Shown piece by piece: positions 1-7,883 of a DNA stretch of 64,000 bases. The notes under the pieces are model-generated. The model ran no database searches and was not told the DNA's origin. It was given only the letters and a program-made list of their open reading frames with translations. The stretch lies in contig NZ_JAFBCB010000001.1 of assembly GCF_016907455.1 (NCBI RefSeq), positions 2,790,001 through 2,854,000 on the forward strand, read 5' to 3'. The stretch is from Brachybacterium muris (GTDB lineage Bacteria > Actinomycetota > Actinomycetes > Actinomycetales > Dermabacteraceae). Every line of letters starts with the position of its first letter. Within the stretch, counting starts at the first letter, position 1. Made by a program: the position numbers and the translations under genes.

Positions 1-77
1 CTCCAGCGGGCTGCACCGCCGGAACCGTCGGCGGGATCGAGGCGCAGCGACGTTGGTCGCCGTGGTGCGCAGCGCAG

Positions 78-111
78 CCTTCGACCATCGATGCGGGCCC
101 AGCGTCGAAGG
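78..111. promoter_or_regulatory. inverted repeat upstream of the histidine kinase gene
   Basis: CCTTCGAC (78-85) and GTCGAAGG (104-111) are perfect 8-bp inverted arms around an 18-base spacer, ending 19 bases before the chosen kinase start. It could be an operator for the two-component operon, possibly autoregulatory. That role is inferred from position only. I recognise no promoter elements in bases 1-130. Confidence 0.35.
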
Positions 112-130
112 TCGACCCTGGGGAGGGCTC

Positions 131-1282
131 ATGCGGGGCTACAGTGACGGCGTGGATGACCTGGGACAGCCGGTGCGGCGCAGATGGCAGGAAGCTCTGA
201 TCCTCCTGGCCGTCGCCGCCGATTCCGCCTTCCTGGGGCTCATCGCAGACGGGGACCCCTGGGTGATCGCCCAGACGGTGGCCACAGCGCTGCTGGGTGC
301 CGCTCTGCTGGCGCGGCACCGGCACTGGCGGTGGCTGCTGCCGCTGCTGCTCGTGCTCGGAGCGCTGACCGGCTCGATCGTGGTCCCGATCGTCTCCCTG
401 TATTGCTTCGCCACCCGCAGCACCCACCGTCTCGTCACCGTCCTGGTGGGCCTGCTGGGGGTGGTGGCGCTCGCCCTGCCGTCGCTGGACAGCCTGCTGC
501 CGGAGCGGATCACGCAGGCGATCCTGCTGATCTTCTTCGTGGTGGCGGCCACGGTGGCCGTGGGCATGTACACCCAGGCGCGCCGTCAGCTGCTGGCACA
601 GTTCCAGCGCCGAGCCATGGACGCCGAGCAGGGGCAGACCGAGGCCGAGGACCGTGCCCGTCGGGCAGAGCGCACGCGCATCGCCCGCGAGATGCACGAC
701 ATCGTGGCCCACAAGATCTCCCTGGTGGCCCTGCAGGCGGGCGCGCTGGAGGTGAACCCGAACCTGGACCGGGCGCAGGTGGTGGAGTCGGTGGGGCTGA
801 TCAGACAGACGGCCACCACCGCCCTGTCGGAACTGCGGGAGGTGCTCGGCGTGCTGCGCAGCGAGGACGAGGGCGCACCGCTGGCCCCCCAGCCCACCTG
901 GGGGGACGTGCGCGACCTGGTGATCACGTCCCAGTCGGCGGGGATCGCGGTGGAACTGTTCGACTTCATCGACGACCCCGTGCCGGACACGATGGCGCGC
1001 ACTGCCTACCGGGTGGTGCAGGAGGGCCTGACCAACATCCACAAGCACGCCCGGCACACCAAGGCCCGGGTGGCGCTGATCGGCGAGCCGGGGACCGACC
1101 TGGTGATCGAGGTCAGTAATGTTCTTCCCGTGGGGTTCACCACGGATCTCCCGGGGGCGAGGATGGGACTGTCGGGAATCGAGACCCGCGTCCTGCACGC
1201 CGGGGGGTCGATCACGTCGGGCCCCACCGACGACGGACGTTTCGAAGTGAAAGCGGTGATCCCATGGCCGACGACGGCGTGA
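131..1282 (+). CDS. two-component sensor histidine kinase, NarL/DesK-type (HisKA_3)
   Basis: Membrane sensor kinase that autophosphorylates on histidine and passes the phosphate to the response regulator encoded next. About five hydrophobic segments fill the N-terminal 150 residues with no large extracellular domain, so the signal is probably sensed in or near the membrane. A HisKA_3 dimerisation box follows (REMHDIVAHK, phospho-acceptor His about 189), then the HATPase N-box QEGLTNIHKHA (about 297-307) and the G-box GARMGLSG (about 342). I chose ATG 131 because GGGGAGGG precedes it; an in-frame GTG at 53 would add 26 residues that do not look like protein. It overlaps the regulator gene by 19 bases, implying translational coupling. 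The signal is unknown. Confidence 0.9.
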   Translation: MRGYSDGVDDLGQPVRRRWQEALILLAVAADSAFLGLIADGDPWVIAQTVATALLGAALLARHRHWRWLLPLLLVLGALTGSIVVPIVSLYCFATRSTHRLVTVLVGLLGVVALALPSLDSLLPERITQAILLIFFVVAATVAVGMYTQARRQLLAQFQRRAMDAEQGQTEAEDRARRAERTRIAREMHDIVAHKISLVALQAGALEVNPNLDRAQVVESVGLIRQTATTALSELREVLGVLRSEDEGAPLAPQPTWGDVRDLVITSQSAGIAVELFDFIDDPVPDTMARTAYRVVQEGLTNIHKHARHTKARVALIGEPGTDLVIEVSNVLPVGFTTDLPGARMGLSGIETRVLHAGGSITSGPTDDGRFEVKAVIPWPTTA

Positions 1283-1947
1283 CTCGCGTAGCGCTGGTGG
1301 ACGACGACTCCCTGGTGCGGGCAGGCCTGGCGATGATCCTGGGGGCCGACCCGGGCATCGAGGTGGTGTGCCAGGGCGGGGACGGTTCCGAGGCCGTGCC
1401 GCTGGTGCAGAAGCACCGCCCCGACGTGCTGCTGATGGACGTGCGCATGCCCGGCCTGGACGGCATCGCCGCGACCAAGGCCGTCACTTCCCAGCCGAAC
1501 CCCCCGCGGATCATCATGCTCACCACGTTCGACATGGACGAGTACGTGTTCCGGGCGCTCGAGGCCGGGGCCAGCGGGTTCCTGCTGAAGGACACCCCGC
1601 CGCAGGACCTGATCCGGGCGGTGCACGTGGTGGCCGGCGGCGATGCGATGCTCTCCCCCACCATCACCCGGCGGATGCTCTCGCACTTCTCCGATGCGAA
1701 CCCCGGCACCCGCCAGGACAAACACCCTGGACTGGACCAGCTCACCGAGCGGGAGACGGAGGTCCTCGGCGCCGTGGGTGCGGGACTGTCCAACACCCAG
1801 ATCGGGATGCGGCTGTTCATGAGCGAAGCCACCGTGAAGGCCCATGTCTCGAAGATCTTCGCCAAGCTGGACTGCACCAACAGGGTGCAGATCGCGATCA
1901 TCGCCCATGAGGCGGGCCTGACGGACATCGACCATGCGCCTGCCTGA
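1264..1947 (+). CDS. response regulator, NarL/LuxR family
   Basis: DNA-binding partner of the preceding kinase. The receiver domain (about 8-125) has the acidic pocket VDDD near residue 13, the phospho-acceptor Asp about 59 in LLMDVRMPG, the conserved Thr in MLTT and Lys about 109 in LLKDT. A GerE/LuxR helix-turn-helix follows (about 160-222: LTERETEVL, SNTQIGMRL, TVKAHVSKI). The length of 227 residues is normal for the family. The gene starts inside the kinase coding end, so both are probably on one mRNA that stops at the hairpin 1986-2020. Targets are not evident locally. Confidence 0.93.
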   Translation: MADDGVTRVALVDDDSLVRAGLAMILGADPGIEVVCQGGDGSEAVPLVQKHRPDVLLMDVRMPGLDGIAATKAVTSQPNPPRIIMLTTFDMDEYVFRALEAGASGFLLKDTPPQDLIRAVHVVAGGDAMLSPTITRRMLSHFSDANPGTRQDKHPGLDQLTERETEVLGAVGAGLSNTQIGMRLFMSEATVKAHVSKIFAKLDCTNRVQIAIIAHEAGLTDIDHAPA

Positions 1948-1985
1948 GCCGGTCTGAGCGGTCCGCCCTACACAGCGCTGCAACA

Positions 1986-2020
1986 GCAATGCCCCCGACG
2001 GGACCCGTCGGGGGCATTGC
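1986..2020. terminator. strong bidirectional hairpin between the two-component operon and tRNA-Glu
   Basis: Perfect 17-bp inverted repeat: the left arm 1986-2002 begins GCAATGCCCCCGAC, the right arm 2004-2020 mirrors it, and there is a single central A. No T-run follows on either strand. It can end transcription of the two-component operon and, from the other side, of tRNA-Glu. Confidence 0.75.
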
Positions 2021-2025
2021 ACAAC

Positions 2026-2101
<76 letters not shown>

Positions 2102-2274
2102 CCTGGGCACAGAATGCACGTCCGGAAGCATACCCGCCCTGGATCAGCCCGCGCGAACGCAGCGATGAGGGTGCGGCGCATCCGACATCGACCATCGACG
2201 CGAGCCCGCACTCCCGCAGCTCCCTCGCGCCACCTGTACCCCGCACCAGCCCCCGCCGTGGTTCGATGGGGCGC

Positions 2275-2637
2275 ATGGTCCACATCAGTCGCGCCGAGTT
2301 CGAGGAAGCGGTGGACGACGCCCTGGACTCCCTCCCCGATGAGATCGCCGAGGCGATCGCCCGCTCCAACGTGGCAATCCTGGTGGAGGAGGAACCGGAT
2401 CCTCAACCGGACGGCACCGAGCTGCTGGGCCTGTACGAGGGCATCCCCCTGGATCACCGCAGCGTGTTCGACGGCTACGCGCAGCCGGATCGCATCTTCG
2501 TGTATCGAGGCCCGCTGCAGCGTGTGAGCGGAACTCGCGAGGAACTGGTGGAGCAGATCGCGGTGACCGTGCTGCATGAGCTGGGGCACCTTTTCGGCAT
2601 CAGCGACGCGCGGCTCCACGAGCTCGGCTGGGCCTGA
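2275..2637 (+). CDS. metallopeptidase family protein (zincin-like)
   Basis: Small 120-residue cytoplasmic protein of the minimal zincin family found in actinobacteria (as in Pfam Zincin_1). The signature is HELGHLFGISDARLHELGW near the C-terminus: HELGH at about 101-105 gives the two Zn-binding His and catalytic Glu, and the downstream D/H supply a third ligand. The N-terminus is acidic and helical. An ATG at 2266 in the same frame is an alternative start; neither has a convincing ribosome site. It stands alone between tRNA genes. The substrate is unknown, and proteolytic activity is inferred from the motif only. Confidence 0.85.
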   Translation: MVHISRAEFEEAVDDALDSLPDEIAEAIARSNVAILVEEEPDPQPDGTELLGLYEGIPLDHRSVFDGYAQPDRIFVYRGPLQRVSGTREELVEQIAVTVLHELGHLFGISDARLHELGWA

Positions 2638-2679
2638 GACCGCCACCCGTCAGGTGCGAGCGGGCTCACAGCCGCAACG

Positions 2680-2709
2680 TTCGCGAGGACCGAAAACCTC
2701 CGGTAGAGT
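2680..2709 (+). promoter_or_regulatory. probable promoter of tRNA-Asp
   Basis: The -10-like TAGAGT (2704-2709) lies 54 bases before the tRNA. The only -35 candidate is TTCGCG (2680-2685), 18 bases upstream, which is a poor match. Assignment rests mainly on the -10 and the position. Confidence 0.4.
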
Positions 2710-2762
2710 TGTCCAGGTCGATCAGGGAGAACCACTGAAGTGGGGTTCGAGATCGGCGGTCA

Positions 2763-2836
2763 GGCCCTGTAGCTCAGTTGGTTAGAGTGCCGCCCTGTCA
2801 CGGCGGAGGTCGCCGGTTCAAGCCCGGTCAGGGTCG
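2763..2836 (+). tRNA. tRNA-Asp (anticodon GUC)
   Basis: Cloverleaf of 74 bases. The acceptor GGCCCTG pairs with CAGGGTC, the anticodon stem CCGCC/GGCGG holds loop CTGTCAC (anticodon GTC), and the T-loop is TTCAAGC. CCA is not encoded. A 15-bp hairpin terminator follows eight bases later. Confidence 0.97.
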
Positions 2837-2843
2837 CCCCCTC

Positions 2844-2878
2844 GCGAAGGCCCCGGAGTTCAGCTCCGGGGCCTTCGC
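2844..2878 (+). terminator. hairpin terminator after tRNA-Asp
   Basis: Perfect 15-bp inverted repeat, GCGAAGGCCCCGGAG (2844-2858) and its complement (2864-2878), around loop TTCAG. There is no long T-run, as is common for GC-rich actinobacterial terminators. Confidence 0.8.
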
Positions 2879-2937
2879 CGTTCCCACGTCATGCACGCCC
2901 CGGGCCTCGTGGTGTGCCTCTCACCGCCGCGTACGGG

Positions 2938-2967
2938 TTGGGAGCAGTGCCTGCGCACTGCTACCCT
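2938..2967 (+). promoter_or_regulatory. promoter of tRNA-Phe with a palindromic spacer
   Basis: The -35-like TTGGGA (2938-2943) and -10-like TACCCT (2962-2967) are 18 bases apart, and the tRNA begins 27 bases later. The whole spacer is a perfect inverted repeat, GCAGTGC-CTGC-GCACTGC (2944-2961). Promoter assignment is by spacing and position. Confidence 0.5.
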
Positions 2968-2994
2968 GGTCCTCGGCCGCTTCACGGCGGTCAC

Positions 2995-3070
2995 GGCTCT
3001 GTAGCTCAGTTGGTAGAGCGTTCGACTGAAAATCGAAAGGTCACCGGATCGACGCCGGTCGGAGCCACCA
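2995..3070 (+). tRNA. tRNA-Phe (anticodon GAA)
   Basis: The acceptor GGCTCTG pairs with CGGAGCC (one G-U), the anticodon stem TTCGA/TCGAA carries loop CTGAAAA, and the encoded CCA ends at 3070. The T-loop reads ATCGACG, so the usual T at position 54 is A; otherwise it is standard. A 12-bp hairpin follows directly. Confidence 0.95.
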
Positions 3071-3072
3071 CC

Positions 3073-3100
3073 GAAGCCCCCGCCCCACGGCGGGGGCTTC
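3073..3100 (+). terminator. hairpin terminator after tRNA-Phe
   Basis: GAAGCCCCCGCC (3073-3084) and GGCGGGGGCTTC (3089-3100) form a perfect 12-bp stem with loop CCAC, three bases after the tRNA. Confidence 0.8.
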
Positions 3101-3143
3101 TCGCATCCTGGCCCAGCGGCCCCGGCACCGCCGCCCCCAGCAC

Positions 3144-3209
3144 GTCCCGATCTTCCGGCCCGTCGCCATCCCCCGGCCCGTCGCGATCTCCCGGCCCGTC
3201 GCGACCTCC
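3144..3209. repeat. 18-bp tandem repeat, about 3.7 copies
   Basis: Units at 3144-3161, 3162-3179, 3180-3197 and a partial at 3198-3209 follow the pattern GTCGCGATCTCCCGGCCC with a few substitutions. It lies in the 232-base gap between tRNA-Phe and fhs. I see nothing else there apart from the fhs ribosome site GGAGG near 3320. Confidence 0.7.
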
Positions 3210-3332
3210 ACGCACCTCGCCCCGCGAGTTCCCGCGTACGCCAGTCAACGCACGGATCCCCGCCGTACAGTGTGACCTGCGCCCCGGACACCCACCGGGC
3301 GCCCATCGACACCCTTCTGGAGGACGACACCG

Positions 3333-4462
3333 ATGTCTGCCGAGAACCCGGACCTTGCCATCGCCCAGGCCGCGACCCTGGAGCCGATCCAGGACATCGC
3401 CGATCGCGCGGGCATCCCCGCCGAGGCGCTGATCCCCTACGGCTCCTACAAGGCGAAGGTCGACATCCGGAAGGTCCCCCAGGGCCAGGGCAGCTCGAAG
3501 CTGGTGCTGGTCTCGGCCATGTCCCCCACGCCCGCAGGTGAGGGGAAATCGACCACCACCGTGGGGCTCGCCGATGCCTTCACGCAGAAGGGCAAGCGCA
3601 CCATGGTGGCGCTGCGCGAACCGGCCCTGGGCCCGATCATGGGCATCAAGGGCGGCGCCACTGGCGGCGGCTACGCCCAGGTGGTGCCGATGGAGGACAT
3701 CAACCTCCACTTCACCGGTGACTTCCACGCCATCCAGATCGCCAACAACACCCTCGCCGCACTGGTGGACAACCACATCCATCAGGGCAACCAGCTGAAC
3801 ATCGATCCGCGCCGCATCCAGTGGAAGCGCGTGGTGGACGTCAACGACCGCGCCCTGCGGCAGACGGTCATCGGCCTGGGCGGTCCCGCCCAGGGCGTGC
3901 CGCGCGAGGACGGCTTCGACATCGTGGTGGCCTCCGAGATCATGGCCATCCTGTGTCTTGCCACCGACCTGGCGGACCTCTCCCGCCGCATCGGCGACAT
4001 CGTGGTGGGCTTCACCTACGGCCGCGAGCCGGTCACTGTGCGCGACCTCAAGGTGGAGGGTGCGATCACGATGCTGCTCAAGGACGCACTGATGCCGAAC
4101 CTGGTGCAGACCCTGGGCGGCACCCCTGCCCTGGTGCACGGCGGCCCCTTCGCCAACATCGCCCACGGCTGCAACTCGCTGACCGCCACGCGCCTGGCGC
4201 TGTCCCTGGCCGACATCACCGTCACCGAGGCCGGCTTCGGCTCCGACCTGGGCGCCGAGAAGTTCCTGGACATCAAGGCCCGCTTCGGCGACCTGCGGCC
4301 CGACGCGGCTGTGGTGGTGGCCACCGTACGCGCGCTGAAGATGCACGGCGGTGTGGCCAAGGACGACCTGTCCAACGAGGACATCGACGCGGCTCTGAAG
4401 GGCACCGAGAACCTGGCCCGCCACGTCCAGAACCTGCGCAAGTTCGGCATCGAGCCGGTGAT
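3333..4462 (+). pseudogene. fhs: formate-tetrahydrofolate ligase, N-terminal part, interrupted by an IS21-family element
   Basis: Encodes the first 376 residues of Fhs, which makes 10-formyl-THF from formate, THF and ATP. It has the P-loop [11 protein letters not shown] (about 67-77), [22 protein letters not shown] and the [16 protein letters not shown] segment, all typical. The start ATG has a GGAGG site. After GIEPV the IS begins, and translation would run about 20 foreign residues to a stop at 4521-4523. Joined to the remainder at 7044-7590 the protein would be about 556 residues, the normal family length, with no other lesion seen. As it stands the enzyme is split and presumably inactive; 10-formyl-THF must then come from FolD or another fhs copy, if either is present outside this window. 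Confidence 0.93.
4457..4462. repeat. IS target-site duplication, left copy
   Basis: GGTGAT directly before the IS left end TGAATATTCG, repeated at 7044-7049. Removing one copy with the IS restores the reading frame EPVIALNRF of fhs. Confidence 0.9.
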
Positions 4463-4624
4463 TGAATATTCGCCTCGCTGGGGTCCGCTGATCGAGGGTT
4501 CGGGTGCCACGTCGCTGCCGTAGCGGTGGCGTCGTTCGGGACCACCAGTGGTGTCGTTGGGGCCGCTCTGTCTACGCTCCTTCCGCCGTGTGTATAGGGC
4601 ACGCGGCGGAAGGAGCAATCTGGA

Positions 4625-6187
4625 ATGGTACGGAAGATCAGGGCGAAGCTGGTGCTCCAGCTGCGCGCAGAAGGTCTGTCGGGGCGAGCGATTTCGTCCT
4701 CGCAGGGCATGTCCCGCAAGTCCGTGAGGGCGGTGTTCGAGGCCGCTGACGCTGCAGGGATCGGGTGGGGCGATATCGCGGACGTCGCCGATGAGCAGGT
4801 GTATGCCCGGTTGTTCCCGGGCCGGGGCGAGCACGAGAGCGTGTTCGCACAGCCGGACTGGGAACAGGTCCATCGAGAGATGGCCAGGGTCGGCGTGACG
4901 CTGAAGCTGTTGCACGGCGAGTACTTCGACGCGACCACGGCGGCTGGGGATCCGGCGATGGGGTATGACCGGTTTTGCCGCACCTACCAGCACCACGTCA
5001 TGGTCACCGGTGCCGCTTCGAGAGTCGGTCACAAGGCCGGCCAGAGCGTGGAGGTCGACTGGTCCGGCCCCACGATGGAGCTGGCCGATCCGGTCACCGG
5101 CGAGGTCTCGAAGGTGTTCTTGTTCGTTGCCTGCCTGCCTTTTTCTCGTTACGCGTTCTGCTTCCCGGCGCTGGATATGCGCCAGGAGTCCTGGCTGCGA
5201 GCGCACGTAGCGATGTTCGAGGCGCTGGGCGGGACGGTCCCGAGGATCGTTCCGGACAACCTCAAGACCGGTGTGGTGAAGCACCCCCGCGAGGGCGAGA
5301 TCGTCCTGAACGATGCGTATCGCGAGATGGCAGCGCATTACTCGGCGGCGGTGCTCCCGGGGAGGGTGCGGAAACCGAAAGACAAGGCGAGCGTGGAGAA
5401 CACCGTCGCGCACGTCGCGACCTGGGTCATCGCCGGGCTGCGGGATCAGCGATTCACGTCCCTGCCCGAACTTGCAGCCGCCATCGGGCAGCGGATGGAG
5501 GCCTATAACGCGGAGCCGTTCCAGAAGCGGCCCGGATCCCGCGCCAGCGTGTTCGACGCGGAGGAGCGGCCGCTGCTGACGCCGCTGCCGGCGGTGCCCT
5601 ACGAGATCTCGACATGGCACTACGGACGACGAGTGGGCAGGAACGGGCACGTCACGTTCGCGCGGAACTTCTACTCCGCGCCGTTCGCGCACATCGGCGC
5701 GAAGGTCGATCTGCGCATCACGGCCCGGACGCTGGAGATCTATCAGGGCAGCCAGCGACTGACCAGTCACCTGCTGCTCCCGGAGACCGCGAGCAATGAG
5801 TACCGCACCAACGACGCGGACCTACCTGCGGGCGAGCGTTTCCAGGCCTGGGACGCGCAGAGGGTGCGGGCGTGGGCAGATCGGGTCGGGCCGGCCACGG
5901 TGATCGTGATCCAGCGGATCTTCGAGTCCGTGCCGATCGTGGAACAGGGCCTGGATCCCGCGTTGGCGGTGCTACGGCTCTCTCGCCGCTTCTCCGTAGA
6001 TCGGGTCGAGGCGGCCTGCGCACTCGCGCTGACGGGACGGGTCCGTTCACCGCGCTATGCGCATCTGCACCCGATCTTGGCCACCGGGCAGGACAAGGTC
6101 GCCGCCCTGCGTCCACCCCGCGAGGAACCCGCGGAAGACGGCGGATACGTCCGTGGCGCCGACTACTACGCCGGAGGTGTCCGGTGA
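4625..6187 (+). CDS. istA: IS21 family transposase IstA
   Basis: DDE transposase of 520 residues that cuts and joins the IS ends. The N-terminal helix-turn-helix is about residues 1-45 (LRAEGLSGRAISSSQGMSRKSV). The rve-type catalytic core has Asp145 (VEVDWSG), Asp211 (PDNLKT) and Glu258 (KASVENTV). The C-terminal region (about 320-400) is the usual Mu-type beta-rich domain. The ATG start is 162 bases inside the IS left end. It ends in TGA overlapping the istB GTG, so IstB is translationally coupled. No frameshift or missing catalytic residue is seen. Confidence 0.95.
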   Translation: MVRKIRAKLVLQLRAEGLSGRAISSSQGMSRKSVRAVFEAADAAGIGWGDIADVADEQVYARLFPGRGEHESVFAQPDWEQVHREMARVGVTLKLLHGEYFDATTAAGDPAMGYDRFCRTYQHHVMVTGAASRVGHKAGQSVEVDWSGPTMELADPVTGEVSKVFLFVACLPFSRYAFCFPALDMRQESWLRAHVAMFEALGGTVPRIVPDNLKTGVVKHPREGEIVLNDAYREMAAHYSAAVLPGRVRKPKDKASVENTVAHVATWVIAGLRDQRFTSLPELAAAIGQRMEAYNAEPFQKRPGSRASVFDAEERPLLTPLPAVPYEISTWHYGRRVGRNGHVTFARNFYSAPFAHIGAKVDLRITARTLEIYQGSQRLTSHLLLPETASNEYRTNDADLPAGERFQAWDAQRVRAWADRVGPATVIVIQRIFESVPIVEQGLDPALAVLRLSRRFSVDRVEAACALALTGRVRSPRYAHLHPILATGQDKVAALRPPREEPAEDGGYVRGADYYAGGVR

Positions 6188-6930
6188 GCGTGATCGATAA
6201 CGACACGAAGCGGAAGCTGCGCGAGATGGGCGCGACCGCGCTGCTGGACGCGATCGATGCCCAGGATGAGGCTCACGTGCTGGGGATGTCGTTCCAGGAA
6301 CGGCTCCAGCTGATCGTGGACGAGGCGCATTCCATCTTCAATCATGGAAAGGTCGAGGGTCTGATCCGCCGGGCGGGGCTGCGTTATCCCGGAGCGGACC
6401 TGCGGCGGCTGGATCTGGTCGAGGAACGGGGACTGAACCGGAACGTGATCGCGCAACTGGCAACCTGCTCCTTCATCCAGCGGCAACAGAACGTGGTCTT
6501 CCAGGGCTTCACCGGCTCAGGGAAGTCCTACCTCGGCTGCGCGCTGGCGAAGCAGGCCTGCCAGCACCGGCTCCGAGCCCACTACATCCGAATGCCCGAC
6601 CTCGAAGAGGCCTGGGCCCTGGCAAAGGACAAGCCGCAGGGCCAGACGAAGTTCCTGCGGAAGTACTCCACGTTCTCGCTGCTGGTGATCGACGAGTGGC
6701 TGCTGGACCATCCTGACGAGGGAATGCGTTCGATGCTGCTGGAACTGCTCGAGCGCCGCTATGACACCGGCTCGACCGTGTTCTGCACCCAGTACCCGAA
6801 GAAGGACTGGCACGCCCGGCTCGGTGGAGCAGTCCACGCCGATGCGATCATGGACCGCATCGTGCACAACACAATCTGGATCGACACCGGCGACAGGAAC
6901 ATGCGAGAACACACCGCACTGCCCCAGTGA
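6184..6930 (+). CDS. istB: IS21-like transposition helper ATPase IstB
   Basis: AAA+ DnaC-like ATPase of 248 residues that selects target DNA and stimulates IstA. The Walker A motif is GFTGSGKS (about 108-115) and Walker B is LLVIDEW with Asp170/Glu171. I chose GTG 6184, which overlaps the istA stop as GTGA; the frame is open far upstream (to 5872), but that region is istA in another frame. The length matches the family. The remaining 113 bases of the IS after the stop are non-coding right end. Confidence 0.94.
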   Translation: MSVIDNDTKRKLREMGATALLDAIDAQDEAHVLGMSFQERLQLIVDEAHSIFNHGKVEGLIRRAGLRYPGADLRRLDLVEERGLNRNVIAQLATCSFIQRQQNVVFQGFTGSGKSYLGCALAKQACQHRLRAHYIRMPDLEEAWALAKDKPQGQTKFLRKYSTFSLLVIDEWLLDHPDEGMRSMLLELLERRYDTGSTVFCTQYPKKDWHARLGGAVHADAIMDRIVHNTIWIDTGDRNMREHTALPQ

Positions 6931-7043
6931 CCCGATGCCGGCGGGAGCCAGTGGTCCCCACCGCGGCGGCTACTGGCCCCCGTCGGCACGATCGGCGGTC
7001 CCCAAGAGCAAGATTCGGTGGCTCCCACGACTACGAATACTCA

Positions 7044-7049
7044 GGTGAT
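7044..7049. repeat. IS target-site duplication, right copy
   Basis: GGTGAT directly after the IS right terminus CGAATACTCA, matching 4457-4462. Confidence 0.9.
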
Positions 7050-7590
7050 CGCCCTGAACCGCTTCCCCACCGACACCGAGGCCGAGCTGGATGCCGTGCT
7101 GGAATGGGCGAAGGAGCAGGGCTTCCGGGCGGCACTGTCCGAGGTGTGGGCCAAGGGCGGCGAGGGCGGTCTCGCTGTGGCCGACGAAGTGCTGGCCGCC
7201 TTCGAGGACGGCTCCGAGTTCCACCACCTCTACGACCCGGAGGCCGGGGTCGAGGAGTCCCTGCGCACCCTGGCCCGTGAGATCTACGGGGCCGACGACG
7301 TGGTCTTCTCCGACAAGGCCCCTGCCGCGCTGCGCACCCTGAAGAAGAACCGCTGGGACAAGCTCCCAGTGTGTGTCGCGAAGACCCAGTACTCCTTCTC
7401 CGATGATCCCAAGGCGCTCGGGGCACCCACCGGGCACGTGCTGCACGTGCGCGACCTGGTGCCGCGCATCGGCGCCGGCTTCGTGGTGGCCCTGACCGGG
7501 TCGATCATGACGATGCCGGGCCTGCCCAAGGAGCCCGCCGCACTGCGCATGGGCGTGAACGAGGACGGGGAGGCCTTCGGCCTGTTCTGA
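7044..7590 (+). pseudogene. fhs: formate-tetrahydrofolate ligase, C-terminal part
   Basis: The remaining 180 residues of Fhs, beginning VIALNRFPTDTEAELDAV and ending in the usual MPGLPKEPAALRM segment and a stop at 7588-7590. It is in the frame that would continue from the N-terminal part once the IS and one GGTGAT are removed. A GTG at 7018 inside the IS end could restart translation and add nine foreign residues, but without the P-loop half no ligase activity is expected. No decay is visible, suggesting a recent insertion. Confidence 0.93.
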
Positions 7591-7631
7591 TCCTGTAGCG
7601 CTCGTACTGGTCGCGTTCCAGTCGCCACCGC

Positions 7632-7693
7632 CACCGAGCCGTGGTTCTTGGGACTTATCCCGCCGGATACCCCCCAAGAACCACGGCTCGGTG
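7632..7693. repeat. 21-bp perfect inverted repeat with a nested small palindrome
   Basis: The left arm 7632-7652 (CACCGAGCCGTGGTTCTTGG plus G) and the right arm 7673-7693 pair perfectly. The 20-base loop contains its own arms TATCC/GGATA. It lies between the converging ends of fhs and the Mrp operon. It may be a two-sided terminator, but the long AT-containing arms and structured loop also suit a REP or miniature transposable element. Confidence 0.8.
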
Positions 7694-7731
7694 CATGAGC
7701 GGGGCGTGGGGGGGGACGTGACTGGCGCGGG

Positions 7732-7867
7732 ATGAACGGGGCTGAGGGACGGCCGGTGCGCGGGCGCGGGATGAACGGGGGTGAGGGACGGCAGGTGCGC
7801 GGGCGCAGGATGAACGGGTGAGGGACGGCAGGTGCGCGGGCGCAGGATGAACGGGTGAGGGCTGGGG
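7732..7867. repeat. tandem repeat, 39/39/37-bp units
   Basis: Units begin with ATGAACGGG at 7732, 7771, 7810 and 7847 (the last partial) and continue GTGAGGGACGGCAGGTGCGC-like. Copies differ by a few substitutions and one 2-base deletion. It fills most of the gap between the palindrome at 7693 and the end of mnhG. No conserved open frame runs through it. Confidence 0.8.
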
Positions 7868-7883
7868 CCGGGCAGGCTGCCGG

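Larger units (their letters stand above)
4463..7043 (+). mobile_element. complete IS21-family insertion sequence (2581 bp)
   Basis: Bounded by TGAATATTCG at the left and CGAATACTCA at the right, imperfect inverted ends with the TG...CA termini typical of IS21. Flanked by the 6-bp duplication GGTGAT. Further subterminal similarity (GGGACCAC near 4538 and its inverse near 6955) may be the multiple transposase sites this family carries. It encodes istA and istB overlapping by 4 bases. Both genes and both ends look intact, so it is potentially active. It is inserted in fhs in the same orientation. Confidence 0.93.

Noticed and set aside
7018-7590. independent gene starting at GTG 7018
   Set aside because: The first nine codons are the IS right end; the rest is the fhs C-terminus. 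Treated as a pseudogene fragment.
3144-7867. CRISPR arrays at the tandem repeats (3144 and 7732)
   Set aside because: Units are contiguous without unique spacers, and no cas genes are present.
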